Shown piece by piece: positions 33,830-42,317 of a DNA stretch of 64,000 nt (the first letter of the stretch is position 1; each line of letters starts with the position of its first letter). This stretch comes from Halorussus pelagicus (GTDB lineage Archaea > Halobacteriota > Halobacteria > Halobacteriales > Haladaptataceae): NCBI RefSeq assembly GCF_004087835.1, contig NZ_CP035120.1, forward strand, positions 62,001-126,000, written 5' to 3'. The translations under genes were made by a program, and so were the position numbers. The notes under the pieces were generated by a model. The model had not been told where the DNA came from. It ran no database searches and was given only the letters and a program-made list of their open reading frames with translations.

Positions 33830-35128
33830 TCATTCGGCGCTGACGACGACGGTACCGGCCGCCATGTCGCCGACGCGCTGTGCGCGGTCGGTCGCCAGCA
33901 TCGAGAGAAACCCCAACACGTAGAACGGTGCGAAGTCCAGCGGCCGGAGCAGATTCCGGGCGAGGACCGACGAAAAAGATGCCGGAGAGCCGTCCTCCGA
34001 GACGACGACCAGTCCGAGCAGCCACTTGCCCGGCGTGCGCCCGAGCGACGCCTCCCAGACGAGGAAGTACAGCAGCGGAGAGACGACCATTCCGACGACG
34101 AGCGCGGGGACGGAGGCCGACTCGCCGAGCACGAGAACGACGCCGACCGCGAACACGAAGCTTCCGACGACGCCTGAGACGGCCGCAAACGCGAGGTCGA
34201 GTATCGCCGCGACCATCCGCTGGCCGAACACGTCGGTCTCGGTCTCGCGCTTCGGGTCCGGGCGAGTGAGACCGAACGCAGTGGTGAACCAACCGACCGG
34301 CGAGCGCCCGCCAAACGACTCGGAATCTGGGTTTTCGGTCACGTCGTCGGAGGTTCTGAGCCAGCGCGAGACGTGCATCCGGGAAATCGAGAGGTCGGCG
34401 TCCGCCGCGAGATCGAGGAGTCCGGCGAGGTGGGCCTTCCCCGTGACGAGACAGGCGCGCTCGTACTCCTCGCGTTCGGAGATAACCGAAACCCTATCGA
34501 CCATGTGACCGTTCCGGTACTCGGTGAGGAGGCCCGCAGACGCCCCGACAAAGATCAGCACTGCGGTGATGGGGTAGATAGAGAAGAGACCGTTCGTCGC
34601 CGCGAAGGCGAAGGGTCCCACCGTCGCGGGAATCGCGGCAACGACCCAGAGACGGCGGTCGAGCCACTGGGTCAGAACCGTCGCGCCGACCGCGACCGCG
34701 AGGACGCCGACCAGCGCGGCGAGTGCCGTTCCGAAAGCATACGCGAACGCCGCGAGCGCCAGCCAGTTAGCCAGAATCCAGCGCGGTCCCGCCCTGCTCA
34801 TGTAGAGGGCCGGGTGGTCGTCCACCTCGTGGACCGGGAGGTCTCGGTCGGCAGCGACCCGCCGGACGGCGATAGCCTCCGCCTCGTCGTACTCTCGGTG
34901 CAGGAGAGCGTACAGCGGCTCGAAGGCGACGATTTGAAGCAACATGCCGAGGAAGAACGTCGGCGTTCGGAGGGCGACCCGGCCGAACGTCCGGAGCGTA
35001 ATCTCGGTCTCGGGTTGTTCGATGAACAGCGCGTCCGCGTCGTCGGCGAAGTCGGCCAACTCCGCCCGGACCTTCGCCGGGCGGTCGGCGTGGAGGACGC
35101 CGAAGAGACTGAGCGTCGGGGGAGCCAT
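33830..35128 (-). CDS. RDD-domain membrane protein with TraB-like N-terminus
   Basis: 432 residues. Residues 1-120 begin LFGVLHADRPAKVRAELADF and contain LFIEQPE, reminiscent of the TraB/PrgY (GumN-like) fold. Then come four or five membrane segments (about 125-220), a soluble linker and a C-terminal RDD domain (about 295-430) with RMVAAILDLAFAAVSG, SLGRTPGKWLLGLVVVSEDG and RVGDMAAGTVVV. RDD proteins include Na+/H+ antiporter-like small transporters. The TraB-RDD combination is unusual. The TraB assignment is weaker than the RDD one. Confidence 0.75.
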   Translation of the reverse strand: MAPPTLSLFGVLHADRPAKVRAELADFADDADALFIEQPETEITLRTFGRVALRTPTFFLGMLLQIVAFEPLYALLHREYDEAEAIAVRRVAADRDLPVHEVDDHPALYMSRAGPRWILANWLALAAFAYAFGTALAALVGVLAVAVGATVLTQWLDRRLWVVAAIPATVGPFAFAATNGLFSIYPITAVLIFVGASAGLLTEYRNGHMVDRVSVISEREEYERACLVTGKAHLAGLLDLAADADLSISRMHVSRWLRTSDDVTENPDSESFGGRSPVGWFTTAFGLTRPDPKRETETDVFGQRMVAAILDLAFAAVSGVVGSFVFAVGVVLVLGESASVPALVVGMVVSPLLYFLVWEASLGRTPGKWLLGLVVVSEDGSPASFSSVLARNLLRPLDFAPFYVLGFLSMLATDRAQRVGDMAAGTVVVSAE

Positions 35129-35187
35129 TCGTCGGAGACTGTCAGTGCGACGACCGAAAAGCTACCGACTCGCTCCCTGACTCGCGC

Positions 35188-36957
35188 TCACTCCTCGCCG
35201 TCGTCCGACAGGACGACTGTCACTTCGTCGCCATGGTCGAGGTCTGTCTCGCCCAGTAATCGGAGCATAGTCACGTCCTCGCCGCCGTCCACGACGCGAG
35301 CGCGGACCGGCGTTCCCCCGGTCTCGGACGCGAGGGCGTCGAGTCGGCCGAGGACTTCGCGGCGGAACGTCTCGTCGTCGTTCACCGCGGGATGGTCGTC
35401 GGCAATCGTCTCGGCGGGCACGGACGCGTCCGCCGCCTCCGGTTTCGATTCGGTCGCTGGTTCCGATTCTGCCGTCGCTTGTCCCGATTCGGTGGCGGCC
35501 TCGGTCTCTGGCCCGGTCGTGTCGTCGTCCGCCGCGGCGGGCGACGACGCAGCAGAATCGTCGGGTCCCGTCGGGACCTCACTCTCGTCGTCGCGCCCGC
35601 CGAATCGGTCTTCGAGGCGTTCGACGCCGACACCCTCCGCTTCGAGGTCCGTTTCGTCGGCGCGAGAAACCGTCGGAAGTTGCAGGTCGGACTCGGTGAG
35701 TAGGTTCCCGAAGCGGCCGCCGCTGGTCTGCCAGTCCTGCGCGAATATCGACTGGACGGCGGTCTCGCTCAACCACGGCGGCGGGGACCAGCGGCCGCCC
35801 TCGTAGAGGGTCTGTTCGCGGTCGTCGTTGCTGGCCCAGACGAACCGCTCGTCGTAGCGCCCCCGGAAGTTCCGAAGTACGCGCCGCGGACCGTGACCGG
35901 CGACGACGTGGATGGGGTTCAGGTTGGCGACCAACTCGTCGATGACCGACATCGGCGGATGGTTGACGACTTCGTAGTCGTAGACGGTACAGGAGGCGGT
36001 TTCGACTGGCGTCGTCGCGCCCGCGGTCAACTGGACGAGCGTGGCCGAGGAGTCGTCCTCGATGGTCCCGAAGAGGCGGCGCGCGCTCCCCTCCGTGGGA
36101 ACTTCCGGTCCCGCGAAGGTGACGGTCCCGCGTTCGAGGAGTTCGCCCGGCGAGTCGAAGACGGCGACCGGTTCGACGTTCGGCACGTCGTAGCCGAAGT
36201 CGCGGTAGAGTTTCGCGGCCTGCCCGGCCAGCGTCACGGGGACGGTCTCGCCGAGTCGCTCGCCGAGGTGGCCCAGTAGATAGGCGTAGTGGACCGCCGT
36301 GAGCGCGCTGGCGGTCACGAGCGTCTCCGACCCGGCCTGCGAGCGTTCGAGGAGCGTGAACAGCGAGTCGGTCAGCGTCTCCTCGAAATCGTCGGTCGTG
36401 GAGACGTTGACGAACAGCACGTCTACATCGACGGGGAGATCCGACTGAAAGCCCGAGTACCCCGCCGCGCGGCGGTCCGTGAAGTCGCCGGTGAAAAGCA
36501 GATGTTTGGCGCGCGACCCGTCGTGGAACCGGACGAGGAACCCGGCCGCGCCGGGCGTGTGACCCGCCGGAACCGGCGTGACCTCGACTTCCGGCACGAT
36601 GGTCTGCCACCCGTCGAGCGGTTCGATGGCGTCGGACACGGATTCGGTCGCGCCGATTTTGTAGTTCTTCTCTCCCTCCGTGAGGACGCTTTCGAGGACG
36701 TTCGCGGTTGGTTCGGCGACGTACACGGGCGCGCCGTCCCGCAAGGAGTCCGCGAGCGAGGCGTAGTGGTCGAGATGCGCGTGAGTCAGCAACACCGCCG
36801 CGAGGTACTCGTCGTCCGCGAGAAGCGAGTCTAAATCGACGCCGACTCCCGAGTCCACGAGGATGCAGGGAGTCGGGTCGAGCGTCGAGTCTCGAAATCG
36901 GAGAAGATACGAACCGCCGCCGGACGACGGGTTCGCATGCTGATAGCTGAACTTCAT
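35188..36957 (-). CDS. Metallo-beta-lactamase/beta-CASP-like hydrolase
   Basis: 589 residues. The N-terminal MBL domain has THAHLDH (58-64) for zinc binding, a second His in PAGHTPGA and GDFTDRR for metal bridging. A middle segment (about 190-400) resembles the beta-CASP cap, ending HVVAGHGPRRVLR. A 100-residue Ser/Glu/Thr-rich low-complexity linker leads to a C-terminal 70-residue acidic domain (RVVDGGEDVTMLRLLGETDL, then HGDEVTVVL) resembling an OB/TRAM-like fold. RNA or DNA processing is the likely role, but the C-terminal extension is unusual. The start is near the right end of the transposon. Confidence 0.8.
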   Translation of the reverse strand: MKFSYQHANPSSGGGSYLLRFRDSTLDPTPCILVDSGVGVDLDSLLADDEYLAAVLLTHAHLDHYASLADSLRDGAPVYVAEPTANVLESVLTEGEKNYKIGATESVSDAIEPLDGWQTIVPEVEVTPVPAGHTPGAAGFLVRFHDGSRAKHLLFTGDFTDRRAAGYSGFQSDLPVDVDVLFVNVSTTDDFEETLTDSLFTLLERSQAGSETLVTASALTAVHYAYLLGHLGERLGETVPVTLAGQAAKLYRDFGYDVPNVEPVAVFDSPGELLERGTVTFAGPEVPTEGSARRLFGTIEDDSSATLVQLTAGATTPVETASCTVYDYEVVNHPPMSVIDELVANLNPIHVVAGHGPRRVLRNFRGRYDERFVWASNDDREQTLYEGGRWSPPPWLSETAVQSIFAQDWQTSGGRFGNLLTESDLQLPTVSRADETDLEAEGVGVERLEDRFGGRDDESEVPTGPDDSAASSPAAADDDTTGPETEAATESGQATAESEPATESKPEAADASVPAETIADDHPAVNDDETFRREVLGRLDALASETGGTPVRARVVDGGEDVTMLRLLGETDLDHGDEVTVVLSDDGEE

Positions 36958-37056
36958 CCGTAGCGGGGTCGTCCGTCACCCCTCTGTATCCCGACACGCG
37001 TCATGATGGTACGATTAGGTTCACGAACCTAAGTTCTTTTGATGAACTACCTCATC

Positions 37057-38286
37057 CTACTCGCTCACCGCTGACGCGGTTCGCTCCGTGAGGATGGGGC
37101 TTCCTGTTTCCACGACGCGCTTTGCAGATACGGGTGTATCCGCAGGGAGCGCAGTCTCCACAGGCGTTGATTCGGAGTATCCCACTCCTACATCTTCGAG
37201 ACCGCGAGAAAGGATGTTCCACGACGCATTCGCGTCTCTGTCTGCCTTGAACCCACATGACGGGCACGAGTGTTCACGTACCCATAATGGCTTGTCCGTC
37301 TCCATTCCGCACGACATGCACTCTTTGGTCGTACCTCGGGGGTCTACGGCGACGAAGTGTGTCCCTTCGCGTTCGCACTTGTATTCGAGCATTCGGAGGA
37401 ATGTTCCCCACGAGGCTCCGGCTCGGTTCCGAGAGTTGCCGGGGAGTTCGACCAGTGCCTTCGCGTCCAAGTCCTCGACCGCTACAAGGTCGTACTTGCG
37501 GGCGTAGTAGTTCGACAACTTGTGGAGGAAATCTTGACGCTTGCGCTTCAGGTCGGCGTGTCGTCGAGCGACCGTCTTACGCTGTTCTTCCCAATTGTTC
37601 GAGCCGTGTTCCTTCTGCGAAAGTTCGCGCTGGGCGCGTTCCAACCGCTCGCGCTCGTCGGAGAAATCCGGCGACTTGACCGCGGTTCCGTCAGTATCGT
37701 GTGCGTATTTCAGGATTCCAACGTCAATTCCGACGACTCGTTCTGGATTCTCCGGTTTCTCGGGAGGGTCTTCGTCCACGTCGATACCGAACGTGGCGAA
37801 CCACTCGCCCGTAGGTTCTTGCTTGACCGTGACTTGTTTGATGGTCGCGTTCTCGGGGATGTCGCGGTGAAGGTGAATCGGAATCTCACCGATTTTGCTC
37901 AACCACAGGACAGGCCGACCACTCGTATTCTTGAGTTTGAAGCCGGACTGATTGTAGGTGAGCGACCGATACTCTCGAGGAGGTTTCCACTTGAGCATTC
38001 CAACACCGCGTCCGTTCTCTTTCTGCGCTTTGAGCGTGGAGAGGTTGTCGTAGACGCGTTTGACGACCATCTGCAACACTTTTGAGTGAACGTCTCCGAG
38101 TTCGTCCCACCACGATTTGAGGTCGGGGAGTGTCCCCTGTACCTTGTAGCGTGCTGGAATCTCGTCTGCCTTGTTGAGTTTGTAGAGGACGTGGTTGTAG
38201 AGTTGCCTACAAGTATCGACGTGGTGCAGAAGCGTCTCAGTGAGGGCTTCCGGTGGGCCGAGTCGATACTTGTAGTTGTAGTGCAT
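37057..38286 (-). CDS. tnpB: RNA-guided endonuclease TnpB (IS605 OrfB)
   Basis: 409 residues, complete TnpB. The RuvC catalytic set is intact: D188 in VVGIDVGILKY, E271 in VAVEDLDAKAL and D351 in ADRDANASWN. The zinc knuckle C323/C326...C341/C344 is present. TnpB uses a transposon-derived reRNA to cut the empty donor site next to a TAM and so keeps the element in place. It lies four bases downstream of the DUF2080 gene and is presumably co-transcribed. The intact active site suggests it could be functional. The tnpB 3' end through 37005 probably codes for the reRNA. Confidence 0.95.
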   Translation of the reverse strand: MHYNYKYRLGPPEALTETLLHHVDTCRQLYNHVLYKLNKADEIPARYKVQGTLPDLKSWWDELGDVHSKVLQMVVKRVYDNLSTLKAQKENGRGVGMLKWKPPREYRSLTYNQSGFKLKNTSGRPVLWLSKIGEIPIHLHRDIPENATIKQVTVKQEPTGEWFATFGIDVDEDPPEKPENPERVVGIDVGILKYAHDTDGTAVKSPDFSDERERLERAQRELSQKEHGSNNWEEQRKTVARRHADLKRKRQDFLHKLSNYYARKYDLVAVEDLDAKALVELPGNSRNRAGASWGTFLRMLEYKCEREGTHFVAVDPRGTTKECMSCGMETDKPLWVREHSCPSCGFKADRDANASWNILSRGLEDVGVGYSESTPVETALPADTPVSAKRVVETGSPILTERTASAVSE

Positions 38287-38289
38287 AGG

Positions 38290-38436
38290 CTATTCGTCTG
38301 AATCGGGTTCGGAAACGCGGACGACTTTCACGTCAGCGCCACGCCAGCGTTTGGGAACGATGACGTGGGCGCTATTTCCCGACGGTTTTGCAGTACCGCC
38401 AAGAACTTCTTCACCTTCGATCTCAAACGTATCCAT
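38290..38436 (-). CDS. DUF2080 family transposon-associated protein
   Basis: 48 residues: MDTFEIEGEEVLGGTAKPSG, then NSAHVIVPKRWRGADVKVVR, then an acidic end. This is the SpoVT/AbrB-like small protein almost always coded immediately before tnpB in haloarchaeal IS1341-type elements. It may regulate tnpB. An AGGTG Shine-Dalgarno-like sequence precedes the ATG at 38436, and TGTATATACAT lies just upstream. Confidence 0.9.
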   Translation of the reverse strand: MDTFEIEGEEVLGGTAKPSGNSAHVIVPKRWRGADVKVVRVSEPDSDE

Positions 38437-38547
38437 CACCTATGTATATACATTGGATAGACATAAAGGTGGCGGTGGGCCTATGGGCCGGTCGTCGCGG
38501 AGTATCTCGAAGACGATGACGGGCTGTATCCTCCCCCTACTGCGTCC

Positions 38548-38595
38548 TCAGAACGTTTTGCGTTCTGATGTGCGAACGAGAGCGTCGCTCTCGTT
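38548..38595. repeat. Twin hairpins at the left end of the IS element
   Basis: Stem 1: TCAGAACG (38548-38555) with CGTTCTGA (38561-38568). Stem 2: AACGAGAGC with GCTCTCGTT around 38575-38595. Both are perfect and lie between the DUF2080 gene promoter and the comA relic. Confidence 0.6.
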
Positions 38596-38749
38596 AGCGC
38601 TACTCGGCCTTCGGTCTACGTTGCTCGTTGAGGAAGGAGACTTAGCGACTGAAAACAGTTGAACCCTTGCTCTGTAAGGGTCCGATTCATATAGGCGCAA
38701 AAATCGCCGGAAGTGGCCGCGGTGCCCTCGGAGATAGTGTCGCCTTCCG

Positions 38750-38987
38750 TCACGCTCGGTCGTACCACGGGACCCAGACCTACGAACGCTTCTTGCCCCA
38801 CAGACTGACCGCATGCACTCTAACTCGACTATCTGGGTAATATCCACGAACCGGTTGACCTCCGGGCCGCAGTTCTTGATGTACCACTCGAACACCGCCG
38901 GGTTAGTCGCCTCGAACACGCAGTTCTCGACGCCGACCTCGTTGGCGATTTCGAAGGCCACATCGGTTCGCCACTCTCGGACGCGCG
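38750..38987 (-). pseudogene. comA: Relic of a phosphosulfolactate-synthase (ComA)-like gene
   Basis: An internal part survives: DVAFEIANEVGVENCVFEAT, then VFEWYIKNCGPEVN and QIVELECMRS, matching from memory the haloarchaeal ComA-like C-terminal region (...FEAADPAVFEWYVKN...). Right after ECMRS the frame shifts by one; the next frame resumes SLWGKKRS, then has a stop before VWVPWYD. The N-terminal half is absent. The full protein would be about 250-280 residues. It lies next to the IS element, so insertion or associated deletion probably caused the loss. Confidence 0.65.
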
Positions 38988-39070
38988 GAAACCGCGACCG
39001 AGTCGGAAGCGCGTCCTCGTCTGCCGCTTGCTGAACCCTTTTGGGACCGACACGCGTAGCGACGAACGGA

Positions 39071-40081
39071 ATGACTGACAGCGAGTCACCCGACCTCGAC
39101 TTCGTTCAGATGGGTGGAACCGGTCTCCAGACCAGCGAACTCCAGTTCGGAACCTGGCGCTTCGGGAAAGAGACCGAGGAAGGAAACGTCGAAATCGGCG
39201 AGGAGCGCGCCTACGAACTGCTCGACGCCTACGCCGACGCTGGCGGGCGCTACATCGACGCCGCCGACGTGTACGGCGGCGGGAAGGCCGAGGAGTGGAT
39301 CGGCAACTGGCTGGAAGACCGCGACCGCCAGCGATACACCATCGCCTCGAAGATTTACTGGCAGATTCGGGACGACGACCCGAACAGTCGGGGCACCAAC
39401 CGGAAGAATCTTCGGCACCGTGCCGACGCCATCCTCGACCGCCTCGACACCGACTACGTGGACGTGCTCTACATCCACCGCTGGGACGACCAGACCTCCG
39501 CCCGCGAGATGATGAAGACGCTCAACGCGCTCGTCGAGTCGGGGAAGGTCAACTACCTCGGGGCCTCGACGCTCCGCCCGAACGCCTGGAAGGTGGCGAA
39601 GGCCAACGCCATCGCTCGCGCAGAGGGTTGGGAGCCGTTCACCGTCCTCCAGCCGCGATACAACCTCGTGGACCGCGAAATCGAGGGAGACTACTTGGAG
39701 ATGGCCCGTCAGGAAGACCTCGCAGTCTGTCCGTGGAGTCCGCTCGGACAGGGCTTTCTCACCGGCAAGTATTCGCGCGAGGACGGCCTGACCGGCCAGT
39801 CGCGCGCCGCCGAGTCCAGTCGCTTCGAGGACGCCTATCTCACCGAGGAGAACTTCGACCTCCACGACGAACTCGACGCGGTTGCCGACGAGGTTGACGC
39901 GACGCCCGCCCAGACCGCGCTCGCGTGGCTCTCGCACCGTGACGGCGTGACCGCGCCCATCGTCGGCGCTCGCACCATCGAACAGCTAGACGAAAACCTC
40001 GCGGCCGCCGATATCGACCTCTCGGACGAACAGGTCGAGCGACTTGCCGAGGCGAAGGGCGGTCCGTACGCCGGTCTCTGA
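39071..40081 (+). CDS. Aldo/keto reductase
   Basis: 336 residues, full AKR length. The catalytic tetrad D63, Y68, K94, H136 is intact, and the NADP-side QLDENLAAADIDLSDEQ segment is present. It reduces aldehydes or ketones with NAD(P)H; substrate unknown. It is paralogous to the one at 62826-63800 but belongs to a different AKR subgroup (extra loop around EGNVEIGEERAYE). The ATG at 39071 is preferred to one ten codons upstream. Confidence 0.93.
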   Translation: MTDSESPDLDFVQMGGTGLQTSELQFGTWRFGKETEEGNVEIGEERAYELLDAYADAGGRYIDAADVYGGGKAEEWIGNWLEDRDRQRYTIASKIYWQIRDDDPNSRGTNRKNLRHRADAILDRLDTDYVDVLYIHRWDDQTSAREMMKTLNALVESGKVNYLGASTLRPNAWKVAKANAIARAEGWEPFTVLQPRYNLVDREIEGDYLEMARQEDLAVCPWSPLGQGFLTGKYSREDGLTGQSRAAESSRFEDAYLTEENFDLHDELDAVADEVDATPAQTALAWLSHRDGVTAPIVGARTIEQLDENLAAADIDLSDEQVERLAEAKGGPYAGL

Positions 40082-40181
40082 GCGGTCCGTGCGCAGGACT
40101 CTAACCGGTCCGTAGGCCAGTCGCCGAGCGAACTCCCCCGACGGCCCAAGGAGTCAATTGCCTCGACCCCGTACGCCCGCC

Positions 40182-40325
40182 GTGACCTACCAAACGACGG
40201 CCGGATGGTCGCTGATATCCTCGGGCATCGTCACGCTCCTACTGAAAGTTCTCCCGTGGGACTCGCTGTGGTGGGGCCTCCTGTTCATCGTCGTCGGGGT
40301 CGTGTTGCTCTACGTCCGCCAGTAA
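40182..40325 (+). CDS. 47-residue two-TM micro-protein
   Basis: GTG 40182 to TAA 40325. Two hydrophobic segments (GWSLISSGIVTLLLKVLPW and LWWGLLFIVVGVVLLYV) separated by a short turn, a pattern seen in many haloarchaeal small membrane proteins. Function unknown. Confidence 0.55.
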   Translation: MTYQTTAGWSLISSGIVTLLLKVLPWDSLWWGLLFIVVGVVLLYVRQ

Positions 40326-40388
40326 CGAAACGGGGCGGGCGCGCTTTCGAAGTCGAACGGTCAAACGCGCTCGTCCTCATCGAACGCA

Positions 40389-40721
40389 CTACTCGACGTA
40401 GACGCGAGTGACATGACCGCCACAGCCACACTGCTCGACGTACTCCCACGAGAGGGCGTCGCCGAACGTCTCCACCAGCGCGTCGTAGAGATAGGTCTCG
40501 GGATGGCCGTGGTCGCCGTGCGTGACGAGGTTAACGTGGTTGCCTCCAGCGGTGTGTTCGACCGCTTGCCGGGCTTGCTCGACCACGAGGTCCCGGCGCT
40601 CGGCGTGCTGGGGCGTTTCGAGGTTGGCCGACCACGAGTTGTCGTGAACGTGGTCGGTAATGGGTTTCACGTCGCTGTCGAGGTCCACGTCGTGGTTGCG
40701 GTCGTCGCTGGATGCGGTCAT
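40389..40721 (-). CDS. CGCGG-family candidate RiPP precursor
   Basis: 110 residues. The C-terminus ends QCGCGGHVTRVYVE. From memory this matches a haloarchaeal family annotated as CGCGG family rSAM-modified RiPP proteins, in which the CGCGG motif is proposed to be modified by a radical SAM/SPASM enzyme. The N-terminal part (residues 20-90: ITDHVHDNSWSANLETPQHA onward) is rich in His and acidic residues. No radical SAM enzyme, transporter or protease is present within the window, so the modifying partner must lie elsewhere. The ATG at 40721 is chosen over an upstream GTG/TTG-like extension. Confidence 0.7.
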   Translation of the reverse strand: MTASSDDRNHDVDLDSDVKPITDHVHDNSWSANLETPQHAERRDLVVEQARQAVEHTAGGNHVNLVTHGDHGHPETYLYDALVETFGDALSWEYVEQCGCGGHVTRVYVE

Positions 40722-40791
40722 ACTCGAAGAGAGGTCTCGCTCGGGGGAATGAATTAGCCCGAACGTGTTCGGTCGTTGCAAGTGCGATTCG

Positions 40792-42183
40792 TCAGTCCAA
40801 TAGCGCGACTAACTCCGAGGCGTCCGTCTCCTCCAACTCTCGGACGGTCCCGAGTATTGCCTCGCGCTTCTTCTCGTCGTAGCGCTCCCCTGCGGTCTCG
40901 TGGAACTTCCGCTCGATTCGGTCCCACGACATCGGGTCGTTTGGGTGCCCCTCGAAGTGGTCTTTCTCCACGAGGTAGGTCGTCCCGTCGGCCATCTCGA
41001 CGGCGATCACAGCGGGCATCTCGCCCGCCTCGAATCTGTCCGTGAGTTCGGGGTCCTCCGAGACCTCCACCTCTCGGAGGAGCGTCTGCACGTCCTCGCT
41101 GCGGATGCGCTCGGGTTCGTACTGGTCGTTGCCCATCTCGCGGTCGATGAGCGAGACGGCGAGCATGTACGGGAGCGAGTGGTCGGCTTGAGCCTTCGTT
41201 TCGACTTCGTAGCGACTTCCTTCGCCGCCGCCAATGATGAGTTTCGCGCCCGCGAAGGTGTCGAGGCGAACTTTCTCCACGTTCTCGGAGTCGATGTCCT
41301 CGCGCTCGGCGAGTTCGATGACGCTTTCGACCGCCGACTGGGCGTACGTCTCGGCGACGTACTTCTTGGTCATCACGTCGTGGACGCGCTCGGCGGGCGT
41401 GAGTTCGACCTCGAAATTGCCCGAGACGACCTGTTTCCAGCCGTTCTGTCCCTCGAAGAGGTTCTTCGGCCCGTCCATCCCGTGTTTGGCGAGAAACGCC
41501 GAGTAGACCGCGTTTCGGGCGGCGTTGGCCGACGCGATGCCCTTCCACTCCGAGATGCCCTCGGTTCGAGTCACCCGAAGCGCGTTGTGCGCGGTGCCCG
41601 CGATGCCGACGGCCGAGCGCAACTGCTCGCGGTCCAGTCCCAGAACCCGCCCCGCCCCAGTAGCAGCGGAAATCACGGTGTGGGTGACATGGTCCCACCC
41701 GCGTTCGCGGACCGGTGCGTTCCACGCGAGCGCGCCCTGCACCTCGTAGGCGACGCCGACCGCGGTGATCAGGTCTTCTCCGGAGGCGTCGGCGTACTCC
41801 CCGCAGGCGAGTACCGCCGCGATGTTGTCGCTCGGATGGGGCGTCTCGCCGGGCGCGAGAAACGAGTCCATGTAGTCGAGATAGCGGACCAGCGCCGTGT
41901 TGTACATCGTCGCGTCAGGCGGCGAGGCGGTCGCGCGCTCGGGGTTCGGGTCCTCGGCGGACGAGTCTGCCTCCGCTCGCTCGCCGCCCCAGAGCGTACA
42001 TCCCTCGCCGCCGAACTCCGCCACCGTGTCGCCGACGACGGAGACAGGTTCTTCATCCATCGCCGCGACGGCGATGCCCAGCGAGTCCACGATTCGCTTT
42101 TTCAGTTCGTCTACGGTGTCGTCGTCGAAGTCCTCGAAGTCGAGACCGAGTGCGAAGTCGGCGATGTCTCCGGTCGTGGTCAT
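40792..42183 (-). CDS. MmgE/PrpD family protein
   Basis: 463 residues, full length. PHPSDNIAAVLACGEYADAS, GTAHNALRVTRTEGISEWKG and YAQSAVESVIELAER are signatures of the 2-methylcitrate dehydratase/cis-aconitate decarboxylase fold. Members dehydrate 2-methylcitrate or decarboxylate itaconate-type substrates, so propionate metabolism is possible. No methylcitrate-cycle partner is adjacent, so the substrate is not fixed. The ATG at 42183 gives the usual start. Confidence 0.92.
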   Translation of the reverse strand: MTTTGDIADFALGLDFEDFDDDTVDELKKRIVDSLGIAVAAMDEEPVSVVGDTVAEFGGEGCTLWGGERAEADSSAEDPNPERATASPPDATMYNTALVRYLDYMDSFLAPGETPHPSDNIAAVLACGEYADASGEDLITAVGVAYEVQGALAWNAPVRERGWDHVTHTVISAATGAGRVLGLDREQLRSAVGIAGTAHNALRVTRTEGISEWKGIASANAARNAVYSAFLAKHGMDGPKNLFEGQNGWKQVVSGNFEVELTPAERVHDVMTKKYVAETYAQSAVESVIELAEREDIDSENVEKVRLDTFAGAKLIIGGGEGSRYEVETKAQADHSLPYMLAVSLIDREMGNDQYEPERIRSEDVQTLLREVEVSEDPELTDRFEAGEMPAVIAVEMADGTTYLVEKDHFEGHPNDPMSWDRIERKFHETAGERYDEKKREAILGTVRELEETDASELVALLD

Positions 42184-42317
42184 GGCGACTATCCGACGAG
42201 CGCGGGCAAAAAACGCGGCGTGCGTTCAGTCGGAAGCCACAGTTGAACCGACAGTAATTGGCAGTTACGACTCGGCGACTCGTCGCCGCGAAAAGAAACC
42301 GCGCGTATCGGTGTCTG

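Larger units (their letters stand above)
36995..38640 (-). mobile_element. IS200/IS605-family (IS1341-type) element
   Basis: The element carries a DUF2080 gene and tnpB four bases apart on the minus strand, with no tnpA transposase, hence a non-autonomous IS1341-type element. Its right end has two hairpins: TTAGGTTC-AC-GAACCTAA at 37015-37032 and AGTTC...GAACT at 37032-37048. Its left end has TCAGAACG-TTTTG-CGTTCTGA at 38548-38568 and AACGAGAGC-GTC-GCTCTCGTT at 38575-38595. IS200/IS605 ends have subterminal hairpins. Exact boundaries are approximate; the TnpB guide RNA would overlap the tnpB 3' end and right end. Confidence 0.6.
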
